Shown: positions 52,075 through 62,380, counted from the stretch's first letter. The stretch: DNA of 64,000 nucleotides from an uncultured Paracoccaceae bacterium (GCA_947494445.1 CANLVD010000017.1:1-64000), one strand, 5' to 3'. Notes: generated by a model from the letters alone, not told the origin. A program made the numbers and translations.

Positions 52075-52970
52075 ATTGGGAGGCCGTGAAAGCGGAGTGG
52101 CCGAATGCGGCCCACAGCCGCTTTATCAAAGTCCAGCCCCATCACTGGCATGTGCAGGAGGCGGGGCCGGAGGGCGCGCCGCTTGTTCTGCTGCTGCACG
52201 GGGCAGGCGGATCGACCCACAGCTTTCGGGAGATGTTCAGGCTGATCGCCCGTGACTGGCGCGTGGTGGCGCTGGACCTGCCGGGACAGGGCTTCTCAAA
52301 ATCCGGCACCCGGTCGCGGCTTGGGCTGGACGGGATGGCCGAGGATATTGCGGCTTTGCTGGCAGCGGAGGGCCTGCACCCGCAGGTGATCATCGGCCAT
52401 TCGGCGGGCTGCGCGATTGCGCTGCGCATGGCGTTGAGCGGTCTGCCGGGATTGCGCGCGGTGGTCGGGCTGAATGGCGCGCTGGGGCCGTTTCCCGGCA
52501 TGTCTGGCTGGCTGTTTCCGATGCTGGCCAAGGTGCTGGCGCTGAACCCGTTCACCGCCTTTGCGTTTGCGCGCACCGCAGGCAGCGCCAATTCGGTGCG
52601 CAAGCTGATCGACAGCACCGGCAGCCGGATCGATGCGGAAGGGATTGCGCTTTATCAGAAGCTCGTATCGGACCGGGCGCATGTGGACGGAACGCTGAAC
52701 ATGATGGCGCAATGGGCGCTGGAGCCCCTGCTTGAGGCTCTGCCCGAGCTTGATCTGCCGGTTTTGCTGATGGCGGGTGCACAGGATGGGACGGTGCCTG
52801 CGCGGACCTCGCGTGACATGGCCGCACGGATGCGAGATGCGCGCTATCTGGAGGTGCCGGGTGATGGGCACCTGATGCATGAGGAACACCCCGCTGAGGT
52901 CTGGGCGGCGATCCGCGACTGGTTGGCGGAGCGCGACATTTCAGCCCTGAGCGCAAGAGTATCCGTCTGA
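52071..52970 (+). CDS. bchO: Alpha/beta hydrolase BchO, GTG start
   Basis: The 299-residue alpha/beta hydrolase starts with GTG at 52071 inside the bchD stop (GTGA). The fold marks are VLLLHGAGGSTHSFREMF, the nucleophile elbow in IIGHSAGCAIALRMAL, and the late histidine in VPGDGHLMHEEHP. It is linked to Mg-chelatase operons across purple bacteria; its substrate is not established. It is the last clear gene of the cluster. Confidence 0.93.
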   Translation: MNWEAVKAEWPNAAHSRFIKVQPHHWHVQEAGPEGAPLVLLLHGAGGSTHSFREMFRLIARDWRVVALDLPGQGFSKSGTRSRLGLDGMAEDIAALLAAEGLHPQVIIGHSAGCAIALRMALSGLPGLRAVVGLNGALGPFPGMSGWLFPMLAKVLALNPFTAFAFARTAGSANSVRKLIDSTGSRIDAEGIALYQKLVSDRAHVDGTLNMMAQWALEPLLEALPELDLPVLLMAGAQDGTVPARTSRDMAARMRDARYLEVPGDGHLMHEEHPAEVWAAIRDWLAERDISALSARVSV

Positions 52971-53009
52971 GGGCTGGCCAGCGCGCGGCTGCGTCCTAAC
53001 TCGCCTTGC

Positions 53010-53159
53010 ATGAAGATGCGCCGCAAATCCGACCTGCCGAGCAAGATCTGTCTGACCTGTGGCCGCCCGTTCACCTGGCGGCGCAAATGGGCGCGTGACT
53101 GGGATGCGGTACGCTATTGCTCGGCCCGCTGCAAAGGTACGGCCAAGGGAAAGTCATGA
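53010..53159 (+). CDS. DUF2256-type zinc-ribbon-like mini-protein
   Basis: The 49-residue protein reads [20 protein letters not shown], then [20 protein letters not shown], then CKGTAKGKS. It matches DUF2256, with four cysteines (CxxC ... CxxxC) that could bind zinc. Its stop overlaps the next ATG (ATGA), so it is coupled to the photolyase-like gene, an association common for this family. The function is unknown. A second ATG lies two codons into the gene. Confidence 0.88.
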   Translation: MKMRRKSDLPSKICLTCGRPFTWRRKWARDWDAVRYCSARCKGTAKGKS

Positions 53160-54400
53160 GCCAATTGAGCCTGTTTGAAGAGCCCACGGCCCGGACCGGC
53201 TGGGAGCCGTCGCGCCGCGCCGGTCTTGCCGCGATGGATGCATATGTTGCCCGCTCAGGCGCGCAATATGCACGCCAGCGGAATTTTGACTTCGGGCCGG
53301 GCAGGCATGGCAATGTTTCGACCCTGTCACCATGGATCCGCCACCGTGCGGTTCTGGAAACCGAGGTGCTGGCGGCAACGCTGAAGCACCACAGGCCTGA
53401 GACGGCTGAGAAGTTCGTGCAGGAGGTGTTCTGGCGTCTTTATTTCAAGGGCTGGCTTGAACAGAACCCGGGCGTCTGGGAGCGGTATCAGACTTGCCTG
53501 CGCAAGCACCTTGCTGATGTGGCACGTGGTTGCCCTGAGGCTGATGCCTATTACCGCGCGCTGAACGGGCAAAGCGGAATTGCCTGTTTCGATGACTGGA
53601 TCGCGGAGTTGCGCGACACCGGCTATCTGCACAATCACGCGCGGATGTGGTTTGCCAGCATCTGGATTTTCACGCTGCGGCTGCCGTGGGAATTGGGGGC
53701 AGATCTGTTTATGCGACAGTTGCTGGACGGGGATCCTGCGTCCAACACGCTCAGCTGGCGCTGGGTGGCCGGTCTGCACACGAAGGGCAAGACCTATCTG
53801 GCGCGGCAGAGCAACATCGCGAAATTTACCGATGGCCGCTATGCGGTGACCCCCGGACTGGCGGCAACGGCACCAGCTTTGGAGGAACCGCACCTGCCAC
53901 CATCTGTGCCCTTGCCGGTAGGCGGGGCATTGCCCGAAGGCCGATTTGGCTTGCTGGTGAGCGAGGATGATGGACATGGGGAAAGCCTGTGCGACCGCGC
54001 GCCTGCCTCTGTTCTGGGATTGAGCGCGGTTCAGGGACGATCGCCCGGTGCTGTGAGCGATCTTGTGACTGAATTCTCAGATGCCCTGATGCGCGATTCT
54101 GTTGCACGCGCGGGCGCGCATTTTGGAGTGCCTGCCGAGATTGGCACCGGCGACTGGGGGGAAGCTCTGGTCAGATGGGCGCGTGCTCATGATCTGACAT
54201 GCATCGTTCATGCCCATTTGCCGGTCGGACCTGCGCGGGCAGCGCTGGAAGCTGCAAGGCCCGCATTGCAGGCAGCGGACATCAGGGCGGTATCGCTGCT
54301 GCGGCCCATCGACCGGCTGGTCTGGCCCCATGCAGGCAAGGGGTTCTTTGCGGTGAAGCGACAGATCCCGGCCCTTCTGGATGCGCTGAAGCTGACCTGA
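53156..54400 (+). CDS. Photolyase/cryptochrome-like FAD-binding protein, permuted layout
   Basis: The 414-residue protein has the photolyase FAD-binding helical domain in its N-terminal two thirds: [51 protein letters not shown], and [27 protein letters not shown]. The last 150 residues look like an alpha/beta domain ([56 protein letters not shown]). In ordinary photolyases the alpha/beta antenna domain comes first. DNA repair or light sensing is possible. The start is the ATG at 53156, coupled to the DUF2256 gene. Confidence 0.82.
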   Translation: MSQLSLFEEPTARTGWEPSRRAGLAAMDAYVARSGAQYARQRNFDFGPGRHGNVSTLSPWIRHRAVLETEVLAATLKHHRPETAEKFVQEVFWRLYFKGWLEQNPGVWERYQTCLRKHLADVARGCPEADAYYRALNGQSGIACFDDWIAELRDTGYLHNHARMWFASIWIFTLRLPWELGADLFMRQLLDGDPASNTLSWRWVAGLHTKGKTYLARQSNIAKFTDGRYAVTPGLAATAPALEEPHLPPSVPLPVGGALPEGRFGLLVSEDDGHGESLCDRAPASVLGLSAVQGRSPGAVSDLVTEFSDALMRDSVARAGAHFGVPAEIGTGDWGEALVRWARAHDLTCIVHAHLPVGPARAALEAARPALQAADIRAVSLLRPIDRLVWPHAGKGFFAVKRQIPALLDALKLT

Positions 54401-54459
54401 ATTCAAAGGTCTCAACCCGGTTTGTGATGCGCGACCTTTCAGGTGCTTCGTGCGACGCT

Positions 54460-56115
54460 CTAGCGCTGCGCTGTGGCCCAGTCGGGGTGCATCCATGGTT
54501 CGGCCTCGTCCCGGGGCAGGCTGCGCCCAAGGATGTGATCGCTTGCCTTTTCACCGACCATGATCGAAGGCGCGTTGAGGTTGCCGTTGGTGATGCGCGG
54601 GAAGATCGAGCTGTCGGCCACGCGCAGACCGTCCACGCCGATCACCCGTGTCTGAGGATCGACAACGGCCATGGCATCGTCCCTGCTGCCCATCTTGCAG
54701 GTGCCGCAAGGATGGTAGGCGCTTTCGGCGTGTTCGCGGATGAACCCGTCCAGCTCGTCATCGGTTTGCAGGCTGTCATCGGGCTGGATCGCGCGTTTGA
54801 CGTAAGGCTTGAAGGCATCCTGCGCGAAGATCTCGCGGGTGAGGCGCAGGCAGGTGCGGAAATCCTCCCAGTCAGAGGGGTGGGACATGTAGTTGAAGTG
54901 GATCTTAGGGGCAGCGGCCGGATCGGCAGAGGCCAGCGTGACCGCCCCACGTGAGGCGCTGCGCATCGGGCCGACATGGGCCTGAAAGCCATGACCTTCT
55001 GCGGCGGCCTTGCCATCGTAGCGCACGGCGATGGGCAGGAAATGAAACTGGATGTCGGGGTATTCGACGCCTGCGCGTGAGCGGATGAAGCCGCAGCTTT
55101 CGAACTGGTTGGACGCGCCCATACCGGTCTTTGTGAAGAGCCATTGCGCGCCAATCACTGCCTTGCTGACCAGGTTCCAGTGCTTGTAGAGCGTGATCGG
55201 CTGTGAGGCGGCCATCTGGCAGTAGACCTCAAGATGATCCTGCAGGTTCTCGCCCACGCCGGGGCGGTCGGCGATCACTTCTATCCCGTGCTCGGACAGA
55301 TGCGCTGCCGGGCCGATGCCCGAGAGCATCAGCAGTTTGGGCGAATTGATGGAGGAGGCCGCGATGATCACCTCGGACCGGGCGTGGATGATCTGTTTGT
55401 TCTGTCCGCGCAGGATCTCAACCCCGCGGGCGCGGCCCTCTTCGATGACAATGCGTTGGGCAAGGCCGCGGATGACCTCACAGGTCTCGCGCTTGAGGGC
55501 AGGTTTGAGATAGGCGTTGGCCGCGGACCAGCGGCGGCCTTTCCAGACGGTCTGTTCAAACGGGCCGAACCCCTCCTGCTGCTGACCGTTGTAGTCGCCA
55601 GTGACCTGATAGCCGGCCTGCTGACCGGCATCGACAAAGGCCTGAAAGAGCGGATTGCTGCGGGGGCCGCGAGATACATGCAGCGGGCCGTCTGTGCCGC
55701 GCCATTCGGGATCGCCGCCATGGCCGCCGGAGTGCCAGCTTTCCATGCGTTTGTAATAGGGCAGCACGTCTGCATAACTCCAGCCGCTGGCACCTGACTG
55801 GGCCCAATGGTCGAAGTCGCGTGCATGGCCGCGCACATAGACCATACCGTTGATCGAGGACGAGCCACCGATCACCTTGCCGCGCGGGCAGACCAGACGT
55901 CGCCCGCCGAGATGCGCTTCGGGCTCGGACTGGTAGCCCCAGTCGTAGCGCGACATGTTCATCGGATAACTCAGCGCGGCTGGCATCTGGATGAAGGGGC
56001 CGATGTCGGTCCCGCCATGTTCGATCACCAGAACCGATTTGCCTGCCTCGCTGAGCCGGTAGGCCAGCGCGCAGCCCGCTGAGCCTGCGCCGACGATGAC
56101 GTAATCCGCTTCCAT
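54460..56115 (-). CDS. betA: Choline dehydrogenase
   Basis: The 551-residue GMC-type flavoenzyme starts [28 protein letters not shown] signature regions [23 protein letters not shown] and [17 protein letters not shown] are present, with the catalytic-site histidines in [13 protein letters not shown]. It oxidises choline to betaine aldehyde. GAGGCG stands before the ATG; the frame to 56262 runs into betB. It is the last gene of betIBA. Confidence 0.94.
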   Translation of the reverse strand: MEADYVIVGAGSAGCALAYRLSEAGKSVLVIEHGGTDIGPFIQMPAALSYPMNMSRYDWGYQSEPEAHLGGRRLVCPRGKVIGGSSSINGMVYVRGHARDFDHWAQSGASGWSYADVLPYYKRMESWHSGGHGGDPEWRGTDGPLHVSRGPRSNPLFQAFVDAGQQAGYQVTGDYNGQQQEGFGPFEQTVWKGRRWSAANAYLKPALKRETCEVIRGLAQRIVIEEGRARGVEILRGQNKQIIHARSEVIIAASSINSPKLLMLSGIGPAAHLSEHGIEVIADRPGVGENLQDHLEVYCQMAASQPITLYKHWNLVSKAVIGAQWLFTKTGMGASNQFESCGFIRSRAGVEYPDIQFHFLPIAVRYDGKAAAEGHGFQAHVGPMRSASRGAVTLASADPAAAPKIHFNYMSHPSDWEDFRTCLRLTREIFAQDAFKPYVKRAIQPDDSLQTDDELDGFIREHAESAYHPCGTCKMGSRDDAMAVVDPQTRVIGVDGLRVADSSIFPRITNGNLNAPSIMVGEKASDHILGRSLPRDEAEPWMHPDWATAQR

Positions 56116-56122
56116 GGTCGCC

Positions 56123-57574
56123 TCAGTACGGTGCGTCGACGCGGCCCATGCGCACGTAAACGGATTTGAGTTGCGAGTAATGTTCGATCGCGGCGGAGGC
56201 GTTTTCGCGGCCCACGCCGGAGAGTTTCGAGCCACCAAAGGGCATCTCGACCGGTGCATCATTGTAGGAGTTGATGAAACAGGTGCCCGCCTGAAGCTGT
56301 GCGATGGCTCGGTGGGCGCGGCTGATGTCGCGGGTGAAGACGCCTGCGGAGAGGCCGAACTCAGTGGCGTTGGCGCGCGCGATCACGTCGGCCTCGTCAA
56401 TGAAATCGAGCACACACATGACCGGGCCGAAGATTTCGTCTGTGGCGATGGTCATGCCGTCGGTGACATCCGCGAAAACGGTGGGATTGATCCAGAAGCC
56501 GGGTTTTTCGGGGCGGTCGCCGCCGCAGATCAGGCGTGCGCCTTCAGCCTGTCCCTTGGCGATGTAGCGTTCAACGATATCGCGTTGGGCTTCCGAGACC
56601 ATGGGGCCAAAATTCGTGGCCTCGTCCAGTGGATCGCCCATGACGACGTCGCTCAGGCGTGCAGACAGGCGGGTGAGGAAGGCGTCCTTGATGTCGGTGT
56701 GGACAAAGACGCGGGTGCCGTTGGAGCAGACCTGTCCCGAGGAATAGAAATTGCCGAGGATCGCGCCGCCAACCGCGTCTTCGATGTCGGCGTCATCAAA
56801 GATGATCAGGGGCGATTTGCCCCCAAGTTCCATGGTGACGTTCTTGATGCTCTGGGCAGCGGCTGCATAGACCTTGCGACCCGTGGGCACTGACCCGGTA
56901 AGCGAGACCTTTGCGACGCGGTCGTCGGTGACCAGAGCAGCGCCCACCTCGCCGCGTCCCTGAATGACGTTGCACAGGCCCGCTGGCGCGCCTGCCTCCA
57001 TCAGGATCTCAGCGACTTTCAGGGCGCAAAGCGGTGTGGTCTCGGAGGGTTTGAACACCATGGCGTTGCCGCAGGCCAGTGCCGGTGCGGTTTTCCAGCA
57101 GATGATCTGGGTCGGGTAGTTCCAGGCGCCAATGCCGACGCAGACGCCAAGCGGCTCGCGCACTGTGTAGGCCCAGTCTTCGCCCAGCGGGATATGTTGG
57201 CCGGTCAGAGTGGCTGCCATGCCGCCGAAATATTCCAGCGCATCGGCCCCGCTGGTTGCGTCCACCGCGATGGTTTCCTGATAGGGTTTGCCGGTGTCAT
57301 GGGTTTCAAGCACGCTGAGGTCATGATTGCGCGCGCGGATGATGTCGGCGGCACGGCGCAGCACGCGGCCCCTTTCTGTGCCCGACAGCGCTGCCCATTC
57401 AGCCTGCGCACGGGTGGCGGCTTCCAAGGCTCGGTCGATGATCGCAGGCGTGGCGGCATGGACCCGTGCGATGACCTCGCCCGTGGCGGGATAGATCACA
57501 TCAATCGGATCGCCTGCGGTGTCTTCGACATACTGACCGTCGATGAAATGGCTGGCTGTAGGCTGGAGGGTCAT
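56123..57574 (-). CDS. betB: Betaine aldehyde dehydrogenase
   Basis: The 483-residue NAD(P)-dependent aldehyde dehydrogenase has NAD-site [22 protein letters not shown], catalytic glutamate in [12 protein letters not shown], catalytic cysteine in [14 protein letters not shown], and the C-terminal [24 protein letters not shown]. It finishes glycine betaine synthesis. Its ATG overlaps the betI stop (ATGA). Confidence 0.96.
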   Translation of the reverse strand: MTLQPTASHFIDGQYVEDTAGDPIDVIYPATGEVIARVHAATPAIIDRALEAATRAQAEWAALSGTERGRVLRRAADIIRARNHDLSVLETHDTGKPYQETIAVDATSGADALEYFGGMAATLTGQHIPLGEDWAYTVREPLGVCVGIGAWNYPTQIICWKTAPALACGNAMVFKPSETTPLCALKVAEILMEAGAPAGLCNVIQGRGEVGAALVTDDRVAKVSLTGSVPTGRKVYAAAAQSIKNVTMELGGKSPLIIFDDADIEDAVGGAILGNFYSSGQVCSNGTRVFVHTDIKDAFLTRLSARLSDVVMGDPLDEATNFGPMVSEAQRDIVERYIAKGQAEGARLICGGDRPEKPGFWINPTVFADVTDGMTIATDEIFGPVMCVLDFIDEADVIARANATEFGLSAGVFTRDISRAHRAIAQLQAGTCFINSYNDAPVEMPFGGSKLSGVGRENASAAIEHYSQLKSVYVRMGRVDAPY

Positions 57575-58164
57575 GATGCGGTGCTCCCGATTTGGGCGAG
57601 TTCAAGGTCAAGCAGGCGGGTGACATGGGCAGCAGCAGTGCGTCCGCAGGGCGCGCTTTGGCCGAGGCCCTGATGCAGGTAGGCCCCGTCGATCAGGGCC
57701 GCGATGCCGGCGGCGATGCGGGGCGCCTGCGGGCCTGCAAGCGGGCGCAGGTCATGCAGCAGGTTCGAGCGCAGGCGGGCGTGGTAGATGTTCAGAAGAC
57801 GGCGCGCGGCATCTGATGACCGGGCAAGAACGTAGAAGTTCAGCCATGAGGTGATGACCTCGGCCCGGAAATTCGACGGCGCGAAACTGCTTTCGATGAT
57901 GGCGTGCAGACGGGCGATGGGGGTTTCAGCGCCTTTGAGCGCGCTCAGCGTCTCGGCCGAATAGACCCGCAGGGTGTGGCGCATGGCAGCCAGAAAGATC
58001 TGGTCCTTGCCACCAAAATAGTGATGCGCGAGCGCTGATGACATGCCTGCGCGCGCCGCGATCTGGCCAACGGTGATGTCGAGCGTGCCGGTCTGCCCGA
58101 TCTCGGCTATAGTCGCGTCGATCAGGGCGGCGCGGCGGACCGGCTCCATTCCCAGCTTTGGCAT
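57571..58164 (-). CDS. betI: TetR-type repressor BetI
   Basis: The 197-residue regulator starts [23 protein letters not shown], with [41 protein letters not shown]. It should repress betIBA and be released by choline. GGGGAGAG precedes the ATG. A clear inverted repeat lies 42 bp upstream, overlapping the end of the phosphagen kinase gene. Confidence 0.94.
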   Translation of the reverse strand: MPKLGMEPVRRAALIDATIAEIGQTGTLDITVGQIAARAGMSSALAHHYFGGKDQIFLAAMRHTLRVYSAETLSALKGAETPIARLHAIIESSFAPSNFRAEVITSWLNFYVLARSSDAARRLLNIYHARLRSNLLHDLRPLAGPQAPRIAAGIAALIDGAYLHQGLGQSAPCGRTAAAHVTRLLDLELAQIGSTAS

Positions 58165-58205
58165 GATCTCTCCCCGTCAGGTTTCGCGGGTCTCATGCCG
58201 GTTTT

Positions 58206-58227
58206 TTATTGACTGGTCAATCAATAA
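58206..58227. promoter_or_regulatory. Probable BetI operator
   Basis: TTATTGA-N8-TCAATAA is a perfect 7-bp inverted repeat with a second one, ATTGAC-TG-GTCAAT, nested in it. It lies in front of betI and covers the last codons and stop of the upstream phosphagen kinase gene, with a minus-strand TTGACC inside as a possible -35. Confidence 0.65.
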
Positions 58228-59311
58228 CCGCCTGATCGGCCTCTTTGAGCGCCTGAATGCCAGTCCAGAGACGGATGAGGATCTCGGTCTCGGTGATGCA
58301 GAAGCGCGCGGATGGAGAGAGATCAACGGTGCCATCATTGCCGATGGCCGTATGCTCACCCCCCATGCCGCGCACCGACAGGCCATGCGCGCGCGCAATC
58401 TGCTTGGCCGTCTTGTCCGATCCGCCCCGGGTCAGGTTGGGCAGGGCGAGATGGACGGACGCCCGCATGGCGGTTCCGAGATTTGTCGGGCAGGAGGTGA
58501 TGTTGCCAAAGCGCGCGGAAGTGGCGAATTCAAGGACTGGCTGCGCCTCGATCCGGTCGAGAAGACCGCGCAGGCGGGTGAAGATCTGATCCAGACGCGT
58601 GGTGCGATCCATCACCATGATGCGCAGGTGATCCTCCTCGCCGACCCAGATGATGACGGTTTGATCATGTGAGACATAAGCCCCCCGCCCCACCGGCCAG
58701 TTACCGGCAATGCCTGCTGCGGTGAGATACGGATCGGTGTCGAGCGGGCGGAACATCAGGTGGCGGTCGATCAGGGAATGGTAGGTGTCGCGCGAGGTTT
58801 CCGCCTTGTGACCCGGTGTCAGAGAGTGATAGCCACCGCCAAATTGCGGATCGGCTGCAAGTGCGGTGAAGACAGGTTGCATCCGGTCTTCCAGCGCCTG
58901 TCTGTCCTTTGCGCCCATCGCAGAGGGCAATGGCAGGTCCGCAAGGTTGCGGCCCACGCGGATGCGCACGGACAGGGGCGGCAGGCCCAGCGCGGTGACA
59001 TCCATCGGGGCAGACGGACCCGCCCAGTCGCTGCGGTGAACGGCATCGGACGGGGTCTTGTGGTGATGTGACAGCACATCGCTGAAGAAGGTCTTGAAGC
59101 GGTCGTAGTCATCGGCATGACCTGCATAGCAGCCCATTTCGCTGTCAGGATTGGCAAGACCTGAAGCGAGACAGGCAAGGATGCGATCCTGATCGGTGGC
59201 AGGTAAAGTCTCAAACCATTGCTGGTCGAACGCCTGCACGGCGATGTTCTGCGGGGCGCTGGCTTTCAGGTTCGCCAGACGCGCGAGGGTTTCTGTGTGA
59301 TCCGTGGCCAC
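58217..59311 (-). CDS. Bacterial phosphagen (arginine-type) kinase, GTG start
   Basis: The 364-residue protein covers the full ATP:guanido phosphotransferase family. An N-terminal helical domain has MGCYAGHADDYDRFKTFFSDVLSHHHK. The catalytic domain has SVRIRVGRNL (114-123), GEEDHLR (224-230), the reactive cysteine C274 in SCPTNLG, and the substrate glutamate in GGEHT (317-321). The length matches arginine kinase. It should move phosphate between ATP and a guanidino compound; arginine is the likeliest but not proven. The GTG at 59311 directly follows the stop of the upstream BKACE gene. Confidence 0.88.
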   Translation of the reverse strand: MATDHTETLARLANLKASAPQNIAVQAFDQQWFETLPATDQDRILACLASGLANPDSEMGCYAGHADDYDRFKTFFSDVLSHHHKTPSDAVHRSDWAGPSAPMDVTALGLPPLSVRIRVGRNLADLPLPSAMGAKDRQALEDRMQPVFTALAADPQFGGGYHSLTPGHKAETSRDTYHSLIDRHLMFRPLDTDPYLTAAGIAGNWPVGRGAYVSHDQTVIIWVGEEDHLRIMVMDRTTRLDQIFTRLRGLLDRIEAQPVLEFATSARFGNITSCPTNLGTAMRASVHLALPNLTRGGSDKTAKQIARAHGLSVRGMGGEHTAIGNDGTVDLSPSARFCITETEILIRLWTGIQALKEADQAVID

Positions 59312-60154
59312 TCAGGCCGCCTTGAGGCCCAGAATGTCGCGAGCCTGCGCGATGGTCGCAACCGGGCGGTCGTATTTGGCGCACAGATCAGCCGCACGGG
59401 CGATGAGTGCCGCGTTGGACGGCGCGAGATGGTCGCGATCTAGCCTGACATTATCTTCAAGCCCCGCGCGCGTGTGCCCGCCTGCGGCGATTGCCCATTC
59501 GTTGACAACAATCTGATTGGCACCGATCCCTGCGGCACACCAATTGGCCTCTGGCGCGCGGGTCTTCATGGTGTGAAGGTAGAAATCAAAGACGGCGCGA
59601 TCAGCTGGCATGGCGTTTTTCACGCCCATGACGAACTGCACGTAAAGCTTGCCATGAAGCTTGCCTGCCTGATGCATCGCAATGGCTTGAAGGATGTGGG
59701 ACAGATCAAAGGCTTCGATCTCGGGTGTTACGCCGTATTTGATCATCTCGGACGAGAGCCAGGCGACCAGATCGGGCGGGTTCTCATAGACCCGTGTGGG
59801 GAAGTTGTTGGACCCCACTGACAGCGATGCCATGTCGGGTGCAAGCGGCAGCATCCCGCCGCGCGCCTGCCCCGCACCGGAGCGCCCGCCGGTGGACAAT
59901 TGCACGATCACACCGGGGCAATGCGCTTCAAGCCCTTCCTTCAATCTGGCGAATCGTTCCGGGTCGCTGGTCGGGGTTCCATCCTCTTCGCGGACATGGG
60001 CGTGGATGATACTGGCGCCAGCCTCGACCGCGGCATGACTGCTTTCGATCTGTTCGGCAATCGAGATCGGCACTGCCGGATTGTCAGCCTTCTGTGGAAC
60101 CGAGCCGGTGATTGCACAGCATAGTATACAGGGCTTTCCGGCGACGTCTGACAT
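59312..60154 (-). CDS. BKACE-family (DUF849) beta-keto acid cleavage enzyme
   Basis: The 280-residue TIM-barrel protein starts MSDVAGKPCILCCAITGSVPQKADNPAVPIS. The metal-binding HAHVREEDG, STGGRSGAG, and the late motif GIGANQIVVNEWAIAAGGHTRAGLEDN mark the family. Members condense a beta-keto acid with acetyl-CoA and split it; characterised substrates include 3-keto-5-aminohexanoate and dehydrocarnitine. Next to bet genes, dehydrocarnitine is an attractive but unproven substrate. AGGGGG precedes the ATG at 60154. It starts a minus-strand run with the phosphagen kinase. Confidence 0.88.
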   Translation of the reverse strand: MSDVAGKPCILCCAITGSVPQKADNPAVPISIAEQIESSHAAVEAGASIIHAHVREEDGTPTSDPERFARLKEGLEAHCPGVIVQLSTGGRSGAGQARGGMLPLAPDMASLSVGSNNFPTRVYENPPDLVAWLSSEMIKYGVTPEIEAFDLSHILQAIAMHQAGKLHGKLYVQFVMGVKNAMPADRAVFDFYLHTMKTRAPEANWCAAGIGANQIVVNEWAIAAGGHTRAGLEDNVRLDRDHLAPSNAALIARAADLCAKYDRPVATIAQARDILGLKAA

Positions 60155-60269
60155 GTGACCCCCTAAAGGCAGTTTGCTTAAATTCCTCGCACGCAAAGTG
60201 TTACCGACCCGTGCTCTGCTCTGCAATCCGCACAAATGGGGAAATTGTCTTTTGTCGAAAAGCCTTGTC

Positions 60270-60279
60270 ACATTAATGT
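60270..60279. promoter_or_regulatory. Palindrome in the BKACE/ABC-importer divergent region
   Basis: ACATTAATGT is a perfect 10-bp palindrome 46 bp before the importer start and 115 bp from the BKACE start. It could be an operator or part of a -10 region. Nothing else stands out in this 171-bp region. Confidence 0.3.
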
Positions 60280-60325
60280 AAATGAGTTGTGCTCTGTGCG
60301 ACGGGTCTAAACAGTGAGGGAAAAG

Positions 60326-62365
60326 ATGAAAAAAATTCTTGGTTTATCAGCGGTTTTATTGCTTTCGGGCGCTGCCGTTCATGCGGCATGTCCGGCGGTT
60401 ACTGTCGCTGATCCGATGGGTGTGGCAGCAGGAGAATTTCCGCAGCAGTATGAACTGGCAGAATTCCAGTCTGCTGCCGGATGCGAGATGAGTTTTTCGG
60501 AAAACCCCGAGATGGCTGCGTTGAATGGTGCGATCCAAGGCAATGGCGATCTGCCGGCTGTGGCTGATCGTCTGCCGTCCGAGCCGCTGGTGGTTGTGCC
60601 CTACGACATGGTGGGCGTCTATGGCGGCACGCTGCGCGCGCTGTCGAATGCGACCGAGGCCGGAACGTCCGACTTCCTGTCGACACGCCACGTGAACCTT
60701 GTGCGCTATTCCGATGATCTTCAGACCATCGTGCCCAACATCGCGAAGTCATGGTCATGGAACGACGATTTCACCGAATTGACGATGAACCTGCGCGAGG
60801 GCCACAAATGGTCGGATGGCGCGCCGTTCACGTCCGAGGACATCCGCTTCTGGCTGGAAAACCTCGCGCTTGATCCAAAGGTGATCGAGAAGCCTAAGGA
60901 TTACGTTCTGGCCGGTGGTGAGCCGATCAAGATCGAGGTAATGGACGCAACCACGTTCAAATTCGTCCTTGCAGCCCCAAAGCCGGGCCTGCTGGTGCAT
61001 TTTGCCGTGTCCTACGCCCAGCCGTTCCAGCCCGCGCATTTCCTGGGTCAGTATCACCCTGCGCTGAGTGCGGATGGCGATGCCAAGGCAGCCGAGTTCG
61101 GGTTTGAGAGCGGTTACGATCTGGTGAACTACTACTACGGCAACAGCGACTGGACAGACACGCCGTCGCCAATGCTGCGCGATCCGGAACTGGCCGCGAA
61201 ACTGCCCTATGGCACGCAGCCGACGCTGGAAAGCCACATCTACATCACCGACACCACCGAAGGCCGCAAGCTGGTCGCCAACCCGTATTTCCATCAGGTG
61301 GATACGACCGGTCAGCAGCTTCCCTATATCTCGCGTCAGGATGAACTTTATGCCAACGACAACGAGGTTCGGATCCTGAAGCTGGTCAACGCGGAAGCCG
61401 ACTACAAGTCGCAGTCGCTGACCCTTGGTGCGGCGCCGCTTCTGCTGGAAAATCAGGAGAAGGGTCAGTTTACCGTTCAACTGAAGCCGACAATTGCGAT
61501 GCCGGTCTTCTCGTTCAACCTGACATCCGAAGATGCAGGCAAGCGCGATGTCTTCGGCAATCTGGACTTCCGCAAGGCGATGAGCCACGCGATTGACCGG
61601 AACGAACTGAACGAGGTTGCCTTCTTCGGTCAGGGTGAGCCGAAACAGTATATCGGTTTCTCGCCGACACCTGATTTCGTGGATCCATCGCTCACTTCGC
61701 TTTACACCGAGTACAACCCCGATGCGGCCAAGGCGCTTCTGGACGGGATCGGCATGGTAGACACCGATGGTGACGGCTTCCGCGAGCTTCCAAATGGCGA
61801 AAAGATCGTCCTGAACATGCAGTTCGCAACCCAAGGCATCGGGTCCGAGGTTGTGGAATTCGTCGGCCAGAACTGGGCCGATGTGGGTGTTCAGACCACG
61901 GTGAAAGAGGTCACACCGGATGAGTATCGTTCGGCCCAGTCCTCCAACGCGCTGGATGTCGGCATGTGGGAGAAGGGCCAGCCGGTTGCCATCGTGCTGG
62001 GCAACAACGAGCTGTTCGTGCCACCTTACGAGAACTACTTCGGTCACCGCACGGCGATGCTGTGGGCCGAGTGGGTCGACACAGAAGGTGCATCGGGCGT
62101 TGAGCCTCCGGCGTTTGCCAAGAAGATGATGGACGACGTGGCTGCATTCCAGACCGCCACACCGGGTTCCGCTGAACAGGGTGAGATCGGCGCTGGCATG
62201 GCCAAATCCATGGCCGAGAACCTCTTGTTCATCGGCACGGTTCAGGCGCCAAACGTGATCTATCACCGCAACGCACTGAAGAACGTGACCCAGTTCAAGA
62301 CACAGTCCTACGAGTACTACCGGACCTATCCATACCGGGCCACTCAGTGGGCGCTGGTTGAATAA
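60326..62365 (+). CDS. ABC-transporter periplasmic substrate-binding protein (family 5, peptide type)
   Basis: The 679-residue protein has a signal peptide (MKKILGLSAVLLLSGAAVHA) cleaved near AHA-AC and a family-5 solute-binding fold: SWSWNDDFTELTMNLREGHKWSDGAPFTSEDIRFWLENL, FRKAMSHAIDRNELNEVAFFGQG. It is larger than the usual 540 residues. The ligand is unknown; peptides or guanidino or betaine-type compounds are possible from the neighbours. The ATG at 60326 follows GAGGGAA. Two permease genes follow. Confidence 0.9.
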   Translation: MKKILGLSAVLLLSGAAVHAACPAVTVADPMGVAAGEFPQQYELAEFQSAAGCEMSFSENPEMAALNGAIQGNGDLPAVADRLPSEPLVVVPYDMVGVYGGTLRALSNATEAGTSDFLSTRHVNLVRYSDDLQTIVPNIAKSWSWNDDFTELTMNLREGHKWSDGAPFTSEDIRFWLENLALDPKVIEKPKDYVLAGGEPIKIEVMDATTFKFVLAAPKPGLLVHFAVSYAQPFQPAHFLGQYHPALSADGDAKAAEFGFESGYDLVNYYYGNSDWTDTPSPMLRDPELAAKLPYGTQPTLESHIYITDTTEGRKLVANPYFHQVDTTGQQLPYISRQDELYANDNEVRILKLVNAEADYKSQSLTLGAAPLLLENQEKGQFTVQLKPTIAMPVFSFNLTSEDAGKRDVFGNLDFRKAMSHAIDRNELNEVAFFGQGEPKQYIGFSPTPDFVDPSLTSLYTEYNPDAAKALLDGIGMVDTDGDGFRELPNGEKIVLNMQFATQGIGSEVVEFVGQNWADVGVQTTVKEVTPDEYRSAQSSNALDVGMWEKGQPVAIVLGNNELFVPPYENYFGHRTAMLWAEWVDTEGASGVEPPAFAKKMMDDVAAFQTATPGSAEQGEIGAGMAKSMAENLLFIGTVQAPNVIYHRNALKNVTQFKTQSYEYYRTYPYRATQWALVE

Positions 62366-62380
62366 TCGTCACTGACACCG

